Origin: Flavobacterium sp. SCGC AAA160-P02
GTDB lineage: Bacteria; Bacteroidota; Bacteroidia; Flavobacteriales; Flavobacteriaceae
Assembly: GCA_949541125.1 (NCBI GenBank)
Contig: CATISV010000145.1
Span: forward strand, 1-42,195
Direction: 5' to 3'
DNA length: 42,195 bases
Under the pieces are notes generated by a model that was given only the letters and a program-made list of their open reading frames with translations, was not told where the DNA came from and searched no databases. This document shows, one piece after another, positions 1 to 9,945 of this stretch. Position numbers and translations under genes: made by a program. How positions within the stretch are numbered: the first letter of the stretch is position 1; every line of letters begins with the position of its first letter.

Positions 1-849
1 GAAATGACAATGGATTATTTTAGTAGACAAGATATGAAAATGACCCCTCCAGATTCTCTATCTAAAAAAGACAAAAGGAAATGGAGTCAATTTGGATTTA
101 AACCCAACGAAATAGTTGTTCCTAATAAAAATTTAAGTCCACAAGAAATTCGTCGATGGAAGTATCAAAAGTATATCAAAGACTATTTAGCAACGATTAA
201 ATCTGTAGATGATAATATTGGAAGAGTATTAGACTACTTAAAAGAAAATGGATTAGAAAAAAACACGATTGTTATCTATGCTTCAGACCAAGGCTTTTTT
301 TTAGGTGAACACGGATTTTTTGATAAACGTTTTATGTATGAAGAATCACTGCATATGCCTTTTTTGATTCGTTATCCAGGAAAAATTAAACCTGGAATTA
401 TTATAGATGATATTGTTTCAAATATAGATTTTGCTCCCACCTTACTTGATATGGCTGGAGTTTCTATTCCAGAGCAAGTGCAAGGAAAAAGCTTTTTTAA
501 TAATCTTAAGGGAAAAACTTCTGAAGATTGGCAAAAATCGATGTATTATCACTATTATGAATACCCATACTACCACCGTGTCCAGCCTCATTATGGAATA
601 AGAAATCAACGGTATAAATTAATCCACTTTTATTATAATATCGATGTTTGGGAATTTTATGATCTTCAAAACGACCCCTCAGAAATGAATAATCTTATAA
701 ATTCTAAAGAACATGCGATGCTTATTAATCGTTTAAAGACCGAGTTATACCAACTAAAGAAAGATTATGGGAATACGCTCTCTTTAGAAGAATTAAGACA
801 TATTTCAGATACTGATTTTGGAGGATTAGAGTCAAAAAAGAAGAGCTAG
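1..849 (+). CDS. Sulfatase, C-terminal part (5' end outside window)
   Basis: Frame is open to the left edge; sulfatase C-terminal motifs 'NTIVIYASDQGFFLGEHGFFDKRFMYEESLHMPFLIRYPG' and 'DFAPTLLDMAG'. The N-terminal FGly motif is not in the window. Confidence 0.93.
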   Translation, partial: EMTMDYFSRQDMKMTPPDSLSKKDKRKWSQFGFKPNEIVVPNKNLSPQEIRRWKYQKYIKDYLATIKSVDDNIGRVLDYLKENGLEKNTIVIYASDQGFFLGEHGFFDKRFMYEESLHMPFLIRYPGKIKPGIIIDDIVSNIDFAPTLLDMAGVSIPEQVQGKSFFNNLKGKTSEDWQKSMYYHYYEYPYYHRVQPHYGIRNQRYKLIHFYYNIDVWEFYDLQNDPSEMNNLINSKEHAMLINRLKTELYQLKKDYGNTLSLEELRHISDTDFGGLESKKKS

Positions 850-933
850 GAACCTCATTTGAAGGACAGTTATCAGAATCACAAAAAATACTTTATCATA
901 TATAATTGTTTTTTACAGAGCATAAAATTTTGT

Positions 934-2865
934 TTAGAGTTTTATAAATCTAAAATAATATTGGTTTACTTTTAAAATATAGATTCCCATTTGTAGAGAT
1001 GAAATATCAATATAATTATACCATAGTTGTTTTTTAATTAATTTTCCGTTTATAGAATAAATTTCAATATTATAGATTGGTTTAGAAGATAGTATGTTGA
1101 TTTTATCTATGGCAGGATTAGGGAATATTCTTATTTCAGAATTAGGTAGTCCTTGATCTTGATCAATTGATAGGGCTGAATCAGAGTCTTCACATGTATA
1201 TATGTAATTATTAATCACAACACTATTATCTAGGTTATCAGGTCCTATTTGAATAGCTTCTGGAATAGAAGCACTTGATTCATAATTTTTATAAAAGTCA
1301 CCAATAAGGGTGAGATTATTTTGTGAGTCATAATAATCTGCTGTTCCAGAAACAGGCTCAAACCATGAATATCGCTCTACATAGCTTAAATTTTCTAAGT
1401 AAGGAAGCGCCAATTGCATGAATTCACGATTTACCTGTTCAGTTCTGTGTTTGTTAGCATTAAACTCTGTAATCCAAATAGGCAATCCATATAAATCGTA
1501 AACATTTTCTAAATACTCTGCAAATCGATTGAAAATATTTTGAGGATTTGCGTTTGGCGAATTTAATGGGTTAGCGTCCCAATCATACCAGTGAAGTGCA
1601 ATCACATCTATTCTAATATCATTTTGAATAGCCAGTTGATTAAATGAATCCAACCAATTAAATACAGCACCTTGTCTGCATGCTGGAGAAACTAAGCGTA
1701 AGCCAGTTTTCATTAAATTTTTATAAACCGCAACTGCTGTATCAACGACACACATATTACCATATTGACCAGATTGCCCATTACAATCATCAGGTTCATT
1801 AAATGCCAAAACATGAGTAGATTTATATTTTGATTGGTATAGACTAATATCCTCATCGTTATCAGCACCTCCTCTCCCCCAAGACATGGGTGTATATTCC
1901 CTTAGAAGATCAGATTCACCATGATTACTCCATCTGTAAAACCAGGTATTATTCATTCCTTGAATATCACCTGCTGTCCCTTTTTTAGAGACCCAATTCC
2001 AAGGGATTATTCTAATAAAGGAAATGTCATCAACCAAAAAGTTGGGTAATGATTGTAATTCTAAATCTTCTTCAGAGGCGATAAAAACTTTACTTTTTCC
2101 TGTTCCATCTTCATTAACTGCAAGAGTTAACATATATCCCTTACTAAGAAATAGTGACCGAATCTTATTATTCATTTGATTTGGAATTGATGAACCGCCA
2201 TACACTTGATCAATAGATAAACTCGACTCTGTTCCTTCTAGGTTTTCAAGGGTATAAATTTTTAATGGTGTGGTATCAAAATTGTGGATTCTAATTACTG
2301 TTCCATTATCGTAATAATTATCAAGACGAATATTATCAGGGTAGTTTGCAATGTCCTGAAACACAAAAATTGTTGACAAATAATTAGTATATACGTCGTT
2401 TGGATTTACATTGCTAAGACGCAACCAACTTATATCTGAATTCAAATAAATTTGAACAGAGTTAGATAATGGTATATTAGCAACTAAATTAATGTATGAA
2501 TTTTCATTAATATTGACTTGTCCACCGCTAATGCTAATGGCATTTAGAATTCCATTAGAAATGTGTAAAGTATTGGAATCATTTAATACAATTGCTTCGT
2601 TGGCTTCAACATTACAACTCAAGTATAGGTTAAAATGAATTGGTTGAGAAGGATTGATGCTGCCATTTGCTGGACTAAGGCCTGTACTTGTATCGATCCA
2701 ATTAGACTCATTAAAAAAATCATAATCATTGGCATTTCCTGACCACGAATAGTCTTGAGCTAATCCATAGCTTGATATCACTAAGAGTAAAAAAAATAAG
2801 AGATATCGGTGGGTGGTTTCTAAATGATTTTTTGATATTAATATTGTAGATATTTTTTTTACCAA
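934..2865 (-). CDS. Secreted Asl1/GH128-like glycoside hydrolase with T9SS type A sorting domain
   Basis: Signal peptide-like N-terminus; 'LAFNEPDDCN', 'VSPACRQG', 'VIALHWYDWDANP' and 'LPIWITEFN' resemble the Asl1-like catalytic core; C-terminus 'SEIRIFPNPAIDKINILSSKPIYNIEIYSINGKLI...MGIYILKV' matches a T9SS type A tail. Confidence 0.82.
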   Translation of the reverse strand: MVKKISTILISKNHLETTHRYLLFFLLLVISSYGLAQDYSWSGNANDYDFFNESNWIDTSTGLSPANGSINPSQPIHFNLYLSCNVEANEAIVLNDSNTLHISNGILNAISISGGQVNINENSYINLVANIPLSNSVQIYLNSDISWLRLSNVNPNDVYTNYLSTIFVFQDIANYPDNIRLDNYYDNGTVIRIHNFDTTPLKIYTLENLEGTESSLSIDQVYGGSSIPNQMNNKIRSLFLSKGYMLTLAVNEDGTGKSKVFIASEEDLELQSLPNFLVDDISFIRIIPWNWVSKKGTAGDIQGMNNTWFYRWSNHGESDLLREYTPMSWGRGGADNDEDISLYQSKYKSTHVLAFNEPDDCNGQSGQYGNMCVVDTAVAVYKNLMKTGLRLVSPACRQGAVFNWLDSFNQLAIQNDIRIDVIALHWYDWDANPLNSPNANPQNIFNRFAEYLENVYDLYGLPIWITEFNANKHRTEQVNREFMQLALPYLENLSYVERYSWFEPVSGTADYYDSQNNLTLIGDFYKNYESSASIPEAIQIGPDNLDNSVVINNYIYTCEDSDSALSIDQDQGLPNSEIRIFPNPAIDKINILSSKPIYNIEIYSINGKLIKKQLWYNYIDISSLQMGIYILKVNQYYFRFIKL

Positions 2866-2997
2866 CGTCGGTTTATTTTTTTAAATTTATAAAATTCAGC
2901 ATTATTAAAAATAATAATTTACAAATTGTATATTTAATATAATGTATTCTATATGTTTTTTGTAAAAATTATTTATTTAATCTTAAATTTTTTATGA

Positions 2998-4512
2998 ATG
3001 AGTAAATTTAAATATGTATTTCTATTACTTTTTGTAATGATACTCTCAGGATCAAAAACTATTCAAAAAAAATCAAAATTAAATGTTTTGTTTATCATCG
3101 CAGATGATTTAAATTGTGCTTTGGGTGCTTACGGCGATTCACTTGCAATCACTCCAAACATTGACAAACTTGCAAAAGAAGGTCTTGTTTTTAACAATGC
3201 ACATGTTCAATATCCGCTTTGTGGCCCTTCAAGAATTTCTTTGATGACGGGATTATACCCTGATCAAACAAAATCAAAAAAATTAAGATTATATCTTCGG
3301 CAAACGATTCCGGAGGTTATTACTATTGGACAAAAGTTTAGAATGGAAAATTACCACTCGATAAGAGTTGGTAAAATCTTTCACTATCATAATCCAAGAG
3401 ACATCGGAACTGCTGGACATGATGATTCATATACTTGGGATAGAACTGTAAATCCTTATGGTAGAGACAAAAAAGAAGAATATAAAATTAAAACTTTAAA
3501 ACCTAAACTAGATGGTGGAACCTTGAGTTGGCTTCAGGCAGATGGCTACGACGAAGAACAAACAGATGGTATTGGAGCTACGGAGACCATTGGCTTCCTT
3601 GATGAGTTTGCCAAAAGTGGAGAAAATTTCTTTTTAGCGTTCGGACTTTACCGTCCTCACGTTCCTTTTGTGGCACCAAAGTCTTATTTTGACCTTTACG
3701 ATATCGATGATTTTAGTGTTCCTAAAAGCTCTAAGGAGTATTTGAAAACAATTCCTAAACCTGCAGCATTTACAGTCCGAGCCAAAAAAGAACAAGTTGA
3801 TTTGGATCCTGATTTAGCAAAAAAAATAAAGCATGCCTATTATGCAACTACAAGTTTTATGGATGCTCAGATTGGACGTGTTTTAGATAAATTAAAAGAG
3901 ACTGGTTTAGACAAAAATACAATTGTTGTATTTACATCAGATCATGGATATCACTTGGGAGAACACGGACATTGGCAAAAGCAAACCCTATTTGAGGATG
4001 CCACGAGAGTACCTTTGATTTTTGCAGGACCTGGAATTAAAAAAAATAAAAAAATAATTGATAATCCTGTTGAACTGGTTGATCTTTACCCGACTATAAT
4101 GGATATGGTTCAAATGCAGACACCCAAATTTGTTAGTGGAAAAAGTCTAGTGCCAGTTATGAAAGATTCTAATCATTCGGTCCGTGAAAGTGCCTTAACA
4201 GAGCTACAAGTTTATACAGGAAAGGGAAAAGCCCAGGGTTATGCTTTAAAAACGGATCGTTATCGATTAAATCAATGGGAGTATAATGGAGATGTTAGCT
4301 ATGAATTGTATGACCATAGAATAGATAAGTCTGAGCTGAATAATTTAATAGGTCATAAGGAGTATAAAAAAACAAAAGATTCGCTCAAAACAATCCTTAA
4401 AGGACGAATTGCAGAGGCTAAAAGAGTACCTATTGGTCTTGGAAAACAAATTGATAACGTTCAGCCGTCATTTGAACCTAAAAGAATTCACTCAAAAGCC
4501 AAGAAATTTTAG
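2998..4512 (+). CDS. Sulfatase, iduronate-2-sulfatase-like
   Basis: 'NVLFIIADDLN', FGly motif 'CGPSRISLMTG', 'TIVVFTSDHGYHLGEHGHWQKQTLFEDATRVPLIFAGPG'. Confidence 0.94.
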   Translation: MSKFKYVFLLLFVMILSGSKTIQKKSKLNVLFIIADDLNCALGAYGDSLAITPNIDKLAKEGLVFNNAHVQYPLCGPSRISLMTGLYPDQTKSKKLRLYLRQTIPEVITIGQKFRMENYHSIRVGKIFHYHNPRDIGTAGHDDSYTWDRTVNPYGRDKKEEYKIKTLKPKLDGGTLSWLQADGYDEEQTDGIGATETIGFLDEFAKSGENFFLAFGLYRPHVPFVAPKSYFDLYDIDDFSVPKSSKEYLKTIPKPAAFTVRAKKEQVDLDPDLAKKIKHAYYATTSFMDAQIGRVLDKLKETGLDKNTIVVFTSDHGYHLGEHGHWQKQTLFEDATRVPLIFAGPGIKKNKKIIDNPVELVDLYPTIMDMVQMQTPKFVSGKSLVPVMKDSNHSVRESALTELQVYTGKGKAQGYALKTDRYRLNQWEYNGDVSYELYDHRIDKSELNNLIGHKEYKKTKDSLKTILKGRIAEAKRVPIGLGKQIDNVQPSFEPKRIHSKAKKF

Positions 4513-4683
4513 ACCTTTTATATAAGAAAGTACATCTTAAGAATAAGTTGTGTAGCTAAGAAAAATAAAACAACAACCCCTCCTCAGGTAATTCGCCTTA
4601 CTAATAAACCAAAGTTCATTTTTTTTTCTATTTTAGTTTCTATGAATCATGAAACCTATGGTAGGTTGGCAACTGGTAGTAGT

Positions 4684-6222
4684 ATGACAAAAAATATAAA
4701 AAAAATAATAGTTTTAATTAGCTGTAGCTTTGTTGTTTTTAGCTGTTCTATCGAGAAAAAAATAGAGCGCACACCAAATATAATTTACTTTCTTGCAGAT
4801 GATTTAGGCTATGGAGAGTTAGGCATTTATGGTCAATCCATCATCAAAACACCTCATATAGATGCACTAGCTAAAAATGGAATGATGTTTACTGAACATT
4901 ATTCTGGAGCACCGGTTTGTGCACCTGCAAGATATGTTTTTTTAACAGGAAAACATTCAGGACACTCTTTCATAAGAGGAAATGATGAATGGAATGAAAG
5001 AGGAGATGTTTGGAATTATGAAGAGGTCTATCTTAACCCGGGTTTAGAAGGGCAAAGACCTATACCTAAAAATACTGTTACCTTGGGAGACCGATTAAAA
5101 AAAGCTGGATATACAACGAGTGTTTTTGGAAAATGGGGATTAGGCGCACCTGAATCTGATGGCATACCAACTCTGCAAGGATTTGACTTTTTTTATGGAT
5201 ATAACTGCCAACGACAAGCACATAATCTCTATCCTGCACATCTTTGGGAAAATGAAACTAAAGTTTTATTGAATAACCAATTAGTTTCACCAAGGACCAA
5301 ATTAGACTCCTTGGCTGACCCCTTAAAAGAAGAAAGCTATTTAATATTTACTCAAAATGATTATGCTCCTCAAAAAATTCAAGAAAAAGCATTGTCTTTT
5401 ATTGAGGATAATAAAGATAAGCCTTTCTTTATGTATTATGCATCTCCTTTGCCCCACCTACCCTTACAAGCCCCTAAAGCGTTCGTAGATAAGTATAGAA
5501 AAATTTTAGGTGAGGAGGAGCCATATCTTGGAAATGATAGTTATTTTCCGAATAGGTACCCTAGAGCTACCTATGCTGCGATGATAAGTTATCTTGACCA
5601 TCAATTGGGTGAGCTTGTTAAAAAACTTAAAGAAAAAGGAATATATGAAAATACCGTTATAATTTTCTCTAGTGATAATGGACCTACTTATTTAGGAGGG
5701 GTTGACTATGATTATTTTAAAAGTTCAAAACCATTTTCAAATGGTTACGGACGAACCAAAGGATTTGTGTATGAGGGAGGTATTCGAGTTCCTCTTATTG
5801 TAAGTTGGCCAAATCATATTAAGCCTGGAACTAAAAGTGAACACATATCGGCTTTTTATGATCTTATGCCTACCATATCTGATCTAGCTGGGGTAAGCCC
5901 TCCAAATTCTATTGATGGTATTAGCTTTAAATCAACGTTACTTAATCAAGAACAAATACAACACGATTTTTTGTATTGGGAATTTCCTAGTTATAATGGC
6001 CAACAGGCAGTAAGAATTGGAAAATGGAAAGGTGTTCGTAAAAATATTTTTGATGGTAATTTAGAAATCGAATTATATAATTTAGAAACAGACATAAAAG
6101 AACAAATAGATATTTCTAATCAACATCCTAAAATTGTAGAAAGTATTAAAAGAATTATGAAACAAGAGCATGAACCGGCTTCTAATGAAAAATTCAAGTT
6201 TAAACAATTAGGAGATCTTTAG
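4684..6222 (+). CDS. Arylsulfatase lipoprotein (sulfatase family)
   Basis: 'NIIYFLADDLGYGELGIYGQ', FGly motif 'CAPARYVFLTG', 'GGIRVPLIVSWP'. Start moved from the ORF-track 4642 to the ATG at 4684, which gives a lipoprotein signal 'MTKNIKKIIVLISCSFVVFSCS'. Confidence 0.93.
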   Translation: MTKNIKKIIVLISCSFVVFSCSIEKKIERTPNIIYFLADDLGYGELGIYGQSIIKTPHIDALAKNGMMFTEHYSGAPVCAPARYVFLTGKHSGHSFIRGNDEWNERGDVWNYEEVYLNPGLEGQRPIPKNTVTLGDRLKKAGYTTSVFGKWGLGAPESDGIPTLQGFDFFYGYNCQRQAHNLYPAHLWENETKVLLNNQLVSPRTKLDSLADPLKEESYLIFTQNDYAPQKIQEKALSFIEDNKDKPFFMYYASPLPHLPLQAPKAFVDKYRKILGEEEPYLGNDSYFPNRYPRATYAAMISYLDHQLGELVKKLKEKGIYENTVIIFSSDNGPTYLGGVDYDYFKSSKPFSNGYGRTKGFVYEGGIRVPLIVSWPNHIKPGTKSEHISAFYDLMPTISDLAGVSPPNSIDGISFKSTLLNQEQIQHDFLYWEFPSYNGQQAVRIGKWKGVRKNIFDGNLEIELYNLETDIKEQIDISNQHPKIVESIKRIMKQEHEPASNEKFKFKQLGDL

Positions 6223-6411
6223 GAGCTATTATTTACAATTTATACTTCATTATAAAAGCTTTCAAAAAATAGTATCAGAAACCCAAAGGTAAAATATCCG
6301 TGATTGATGTTCTAGTCCCTAAGATAATGTAAAATCTTTTTTTGTTGGTAATATTCCAAAAAACTTATTTTTTTTAAATTTGATACGTTTTTGTTCCATA
6401 AATTACCCCTA

Positions 6412-7656
6412 ATGATTAAAGTATTAAAAGAGGAAGTTGAAAAAAAATTTGGAAAGAGAGTCGAAAATCGTGGAGATTGTGAATTGATTTCTGACGGAAT
6501 TCTTGAAATACTAGACAAAACAATAAGTTACAATACCCTCCGTCGTCTTTATGGTTTAGCCCCCTATTCTAAACCGAATATGAATACACTAAACACATTA
6601 GCAGAATTTATTGGTTACAACAATTATTTGCACTTCACCAAAAATTTTAATTACAAAGAAAAAGCAAGCCTTTTTCAAAAAACCTACAAGTATTTATATG
6701 ATGAAAATGAAAAACAAATTATAAAACTTGTCAAGAAAACAAAAAAAAGTACAGAAGATTATATTGGTTTTTTAACATTCTTGGTAAGGGAACTTTTTCG
6801 AGATAAAAATTTTGATCTTATCAATCGAATTTTTTTACTCAATGAAGTAGATTACCATCAATTTAGCTACGATGAATTAATATATCTTGGAAATTCGTTG
6901 GGGCTGGTCCTGAGAAAAGAAAAAAAAGTCCCTCAAGAATTAAGGAAAAACATAAATTTTAGAAATTGTGTCTTTCTGACATTTGTGGATTACTCATGCT
7001 TAAATTCTTATTATGGAGACTGGGCGAAATCACTAATGCTTTCAAAAAATACTTCAGAGGTTAAATTATTTTCCAGAGCAGTTCTAGAATTTCGAAATTT
7101 TTTAAATCTTAAAAAGGTAAAAGCAATAAAAATAGACATCATCTATTCTAATGAAATACACCCAATTTTGTGTAGTCGTCTGTTGGCTTTATATTTCTTA
7201 TCTAAAAAAAACACTAATGTCGAAGATATTTTAACAACTTACTTAAATTTTTTTAAAAAATCAACTAGCTCATCCGATTACTGGCTTGAATTACTAAGTT
7301 CCTCAGTTCTTACAAAAAATATTGAAGTAATGAAGTTTTTGGTTGAAAATTTAAAATTAAAAAGTGAATTTTTTTATCAAAGAGAACATTTGAATTCCTA
7401 TTATTTCATGTGTGCCTTTTACTATAAATTGACAAATAATAAGCAAAAAGAAATCGAAAATATGAATCGATTTAATATCGAAGAATGCCGATTTAGTTAT
7501 GAAGATTATATATGTATGTTTTATCTCATTTATTTATATCACAGTAACAAGTCTAGCTCTAGAAAAAAGATCTTGAAAAAAAAATATCTAGAGTTGTCTA
7601 AAAAATTAAACTATCCTTACTTTTCAGAGGATTTATTGCTAAATTACTTTGGTTAA
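6412..7656 (+). CDS. Hypothetical protein: putative N-terminal HTH-like domain plus all-helical C-terminal region
   Basis: Long ORF. N-terminal 'ISYNTLRRLYGLAP..KPNMNTLNTLAEFIGYNNYLHF' resembles a small helical motif recalled from other Bacteroidota proteins; the rest is K/L/F/Y-rich and looks helical. Start at the ATG at 6412 is preferred over 6391. Confidence 0.75.
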   Translation: MIKVLKEEVEKKFGKRVENRGDCELISDGILEILDKTISYNTLRRLYGLAPYSKPNMNTLNTLAEFIGYNNYLHFTKNFNYKEKASLFQKTYKYLYDENEKQIIKLVKKTKKSTEDYIGFLTFLVRELFRDKNFDLINRIFLLNEVDYHQFSYDELIYLGNSLGLVLRKEKKVPQELRKNINFRNCVFLTFVDYSCLNSYYGDWAKSLMLSKNTSEVKLFSRAVLEFRNFLNLKKVKAIKIDIIYSNEIHPILCSRLLALYFLSKKNTNVEDILTTYLNFFKKSTSSSDYWLELLSSSVLTKNIEVMKFLVENLKLKSEFFYQREHLNSYYFMCAFYYKLTNNKQKEIENMNRFNIEECRFSYEDYICMFYLIYLYHSNKSSSRKKILKKKYLELSKKLNYPYFSEDLLLNYFG

Positions 7657-7788
7657 AGTAAATCTTCTATTTTGAATAAGTAAATCGAAGGAGGTTGGGG
7701 AAGTATTACAAGAAACAATACTTAATAATCCAAACAATAGTATTATGAATCTTAATATGAGACTAATCATTTGAGTTATTGTTTAATC

Positions 7789-8859
7789 TTATATATTATT
7801 TAATTCAACACCCAATCCAGGTTTATCAGAGATACTCATCATCCCGTCTTTAAGAATAAAACCACCATTTACAATATCTTCAGCAAGGTCTAGGCTTCCG
7901 TCAAGATCGAGATATTTAGTGTTTACACAAGCATATGCTGCATGTAAGGCAGCTGTTATGCTTACAATACTTTCATCATTACATCCCCAAAATAAATCAA
8001 TCCCTCCAACCTTTGCAATGGTAGCAATCTCTAACGCGGACAAAATACCTCCACATTTCATTAATTTAATATTGAAAATACCATAGGGTTGAGGAGAAGG
8101 AGTGAAGCTTATCGCACTTTTACTATTTTTTAGACTTTCATCGGCAACTAAAATACTCCTATATTGCTTGTCTATTTCACTTAGTTCAGTTTCTTTACCT
8201 ACCAACAGAGGCTGCTCAATGATTTCTAACCCTAGCTTGTTTGTAGCCTTTATAAATTGTTCTAAATCTTTAACCTCATAGCCTTGATTGGCATCAACTC
8301 TAATTTTTATATTGTGAAATTTCTCATTAACTTTTATAATTCGCTCAATATCTAACTCTACTTCTTGCCCTGTTTTAATTTTTAAAACTTTAAAGCCCTG
8401 TTGTACATATTCCGATGCTTGTCTAAGAGTATCTTGTACATCCATGATACCAATAGTTACTGAGGTTGGAAGAGCATGGATATGTTGCCCATAAATTGCA
8501 GTCACTGGAATATTTAAATATTTTGCAAAAGCATCATGTAAAGCAATATCCCAAAGTACCAAAGTGCCTGGCTTATTTGGAAAAGCTATACTCACATCAT
8601 AGATCATAGATCTGAAATATTTTATGCTTTTTCCAATAAATTTTTGAAAATAATCTGACTGATAGGTTTTTAAAACATCTGCTGGAGATTCACCTACAAC
8701 TTGAAAATCTGGATTCGCTGCTCCAATACCAATAATTCCATTTTCAAGTGTAATAAGTAAAAATACATTTTCTACCTCAGTAATAGTTTTATAGGCAATT
8801 GTATAAGGCTTTGTTAGGACTAAGTTTTTAGAAAAAAATTCAATATTTTTTATATTCAT
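7789..8859 (-). CDS. dgcA: Enolase-superfamily epimerase/racemase (dipeptide epimerase or N-acetyl-D-Glu racemase DgcA type)
   Basis: 'VLKIKTGQEVELDIERI' (KxK), 'IRVDANQGY', 'IIEQPL', 'ILVADES', 'NIKLMKCGG' active-site motifs. The dgcA symbol rests mainly on the 4-bp overlap with the DUF1611/DgcN-type gene. Confidence 0.85.
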   Translation of the reverse strand: MNIKNIEFFSKNLVLTKPYTIAYKTITEVENVFLLITLENGIIGIGAANPDFQVVGESPADVLKTYQSDYFQKFIGKSIKYFRSMIYDVSIAFPNKPGTLVLWDIALHDAFAKYLNIPVTAIYGQHIHALPTSVTIGIMDVQDTLRQASEYVQQGFKVLKIKTGQEVELDIERIIKVNEKFHNIKIRVDANQGYEVKDLEQFIKATNKLGLEIIEQPLLVGKETELSEIDKQYRSILVADESLKNSKSAISFTPSPQPYGIFNIKLMKCGGILSALEIATIAKVGGIDLFWGCNDESIVSITAALHAAYACVNTKYLDLDGSLDLAEDIVNGGFILKDGMMSISDKPGLGVELNNI

Positions 8860-9905
8860 GATTGTAGGCCTTTAATTTCTGAGATAATCCTTGTTACACC
8901 CTCCTCCAAAGGCATAACCACAGGAATACCTAAAGATTTTTTATACCTAGTCTGATAATCTAGTGCTTCCTCTTTAGAAAGGCCTCTTGTGTTGAGAGCA
9001 AGAGCAATAACTTTCGCACCAAATTTTTCGATAATTTCAATTTCTGATGCCACAGAAGGAATTTCTCCCCATATAGGATCATTATCAAAATATGTTTTTT
9101 TCGGATCATTAATTAATACAATTTGCTTTGCATTTCCTGAAATTAAAAATTCTATACCACATGGACCACTTGGATTTCTTAAACTAGATTGTCCTTCTAA
9201 AAGAATTAGATCTGGTGTAGCTTCTTTCCAACAGTTTACAATAGCATTTTCAAGTTCACCAGCAACAAATTCATTGAGAGTTGAGTCAAATATAAATCCA
9301 TATTTATTGCCTTGCATCCAACCAGTTTGACCTGTATAAATCATTTCTACACGCATATTCATATTTAAACATTCTTCCTTCACAAATCTAGCGGTAGTAC
9401 GTTTTCCCATAGCACAATCCATAGCTAAAAAAGCAACAATAGGAACATCAACTTTATAGATATCACCTTTCCAAAAATGTAAATCCTTACTTGATTTTGG
9501 TGTACGAATATCAATTAGTTCAACACCATTTTCTTTCGCTAATAAAGCAACTTCTTTGTGTTCATTTAGTTTTTCATGCAGACCATTTACAATACTAATA
9601 TGTTTTGTAATTGCGTCCATAACAACATCTAGAAGTGAATTGGATAAAAACCCTCCAACTGTTGCAACACCCAGAACTAAATAATCAATATTGTCAAACT
9701 TTTTTATCGCTTCATCAATTGAATCAACAACAGGAATATTCCTGAAGGAACCATCTAACAATTCTCCTGCGTCCAAATTTTTGTATTTTGAATCAACAAC
9801 ACCTAGTACATTAAAGCGCTCTGATCCTCTTATTAAACCATGGGCTGTTTTAGCACTATCTGTTAAGAGTAAATTGTCAGTAGCAATAATTACATTTTTC
9901 TTCAT
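8856..9905 (-). CDS. dgcN: DUF1611 family protein (DgcN-type N-acetyltransferase)
   Basis: DUF1611-like two-domain sequence with P-loop-like 'AMDCAMGKRTTARF', 'TGQTGWMQG', 'ILLEGQSSLRNPSGPCG'; stop overlaps the start of the downstream epimerase. Confidence 0.83.
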   Translation of the reverse strand: MKKNVIIATDNLLLTDSAKTAHGLIRGSERFNVLGVVDSKYKNLDAGELLDGSFRNIPVVDSIDEAIKKFDNIDYLVLGVATVGGFLSNSLLDVVMDAITKHISIVNGLHEKLNEHKEVALLAKENGVELIDIRTPKSSKDLHFWKGDIYKVDVPIVAFLAMDCAMGKRTTARFVKEECLNMNMRVEMIYTGQTGWMQGNKYGFIFDSTLNEFVAGELENAIVNCWKEATPDLILLEGQSSLRNPSGPCGIEFLISGNAKQIVLINDPKKTYFDNDPIWGEIPSVASEIEIIEKFGAKVIALALNTRGLSKEEALDYQTRYKKSLGIPVVMPLEEGVTRIISEIKGLQS

Positions 9906-9945
9906 TTCATTACGATTTAAAAAATTGAACTCAATCCGATTTATT

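Noticed and set aside
6312-6518. 68-aa minus ORF at the start of the orphan regulator-like gene
   Set aside because: Mostly antisense to the better-supported 6412-7656 frame; low-complexity sequence.
7679-7770. Short plus-strand open stretch (SKSKEVGEVLQETILNNPNNSIMNLNMRLII) and a 7-bp stem aagtatt/aatactt
   Set aside because: Only about 30 codons, no start or family recognised; stem lacks a T tract. Could be a gene remnant but not supportable.
8989-9330. 113-aa ORF antisense to the DUF1611 gene, and 147-aa ORF 9691-10134
   Set aside because: Shadow ORFs opposite strongly supported genes; no recognisable protein signals.
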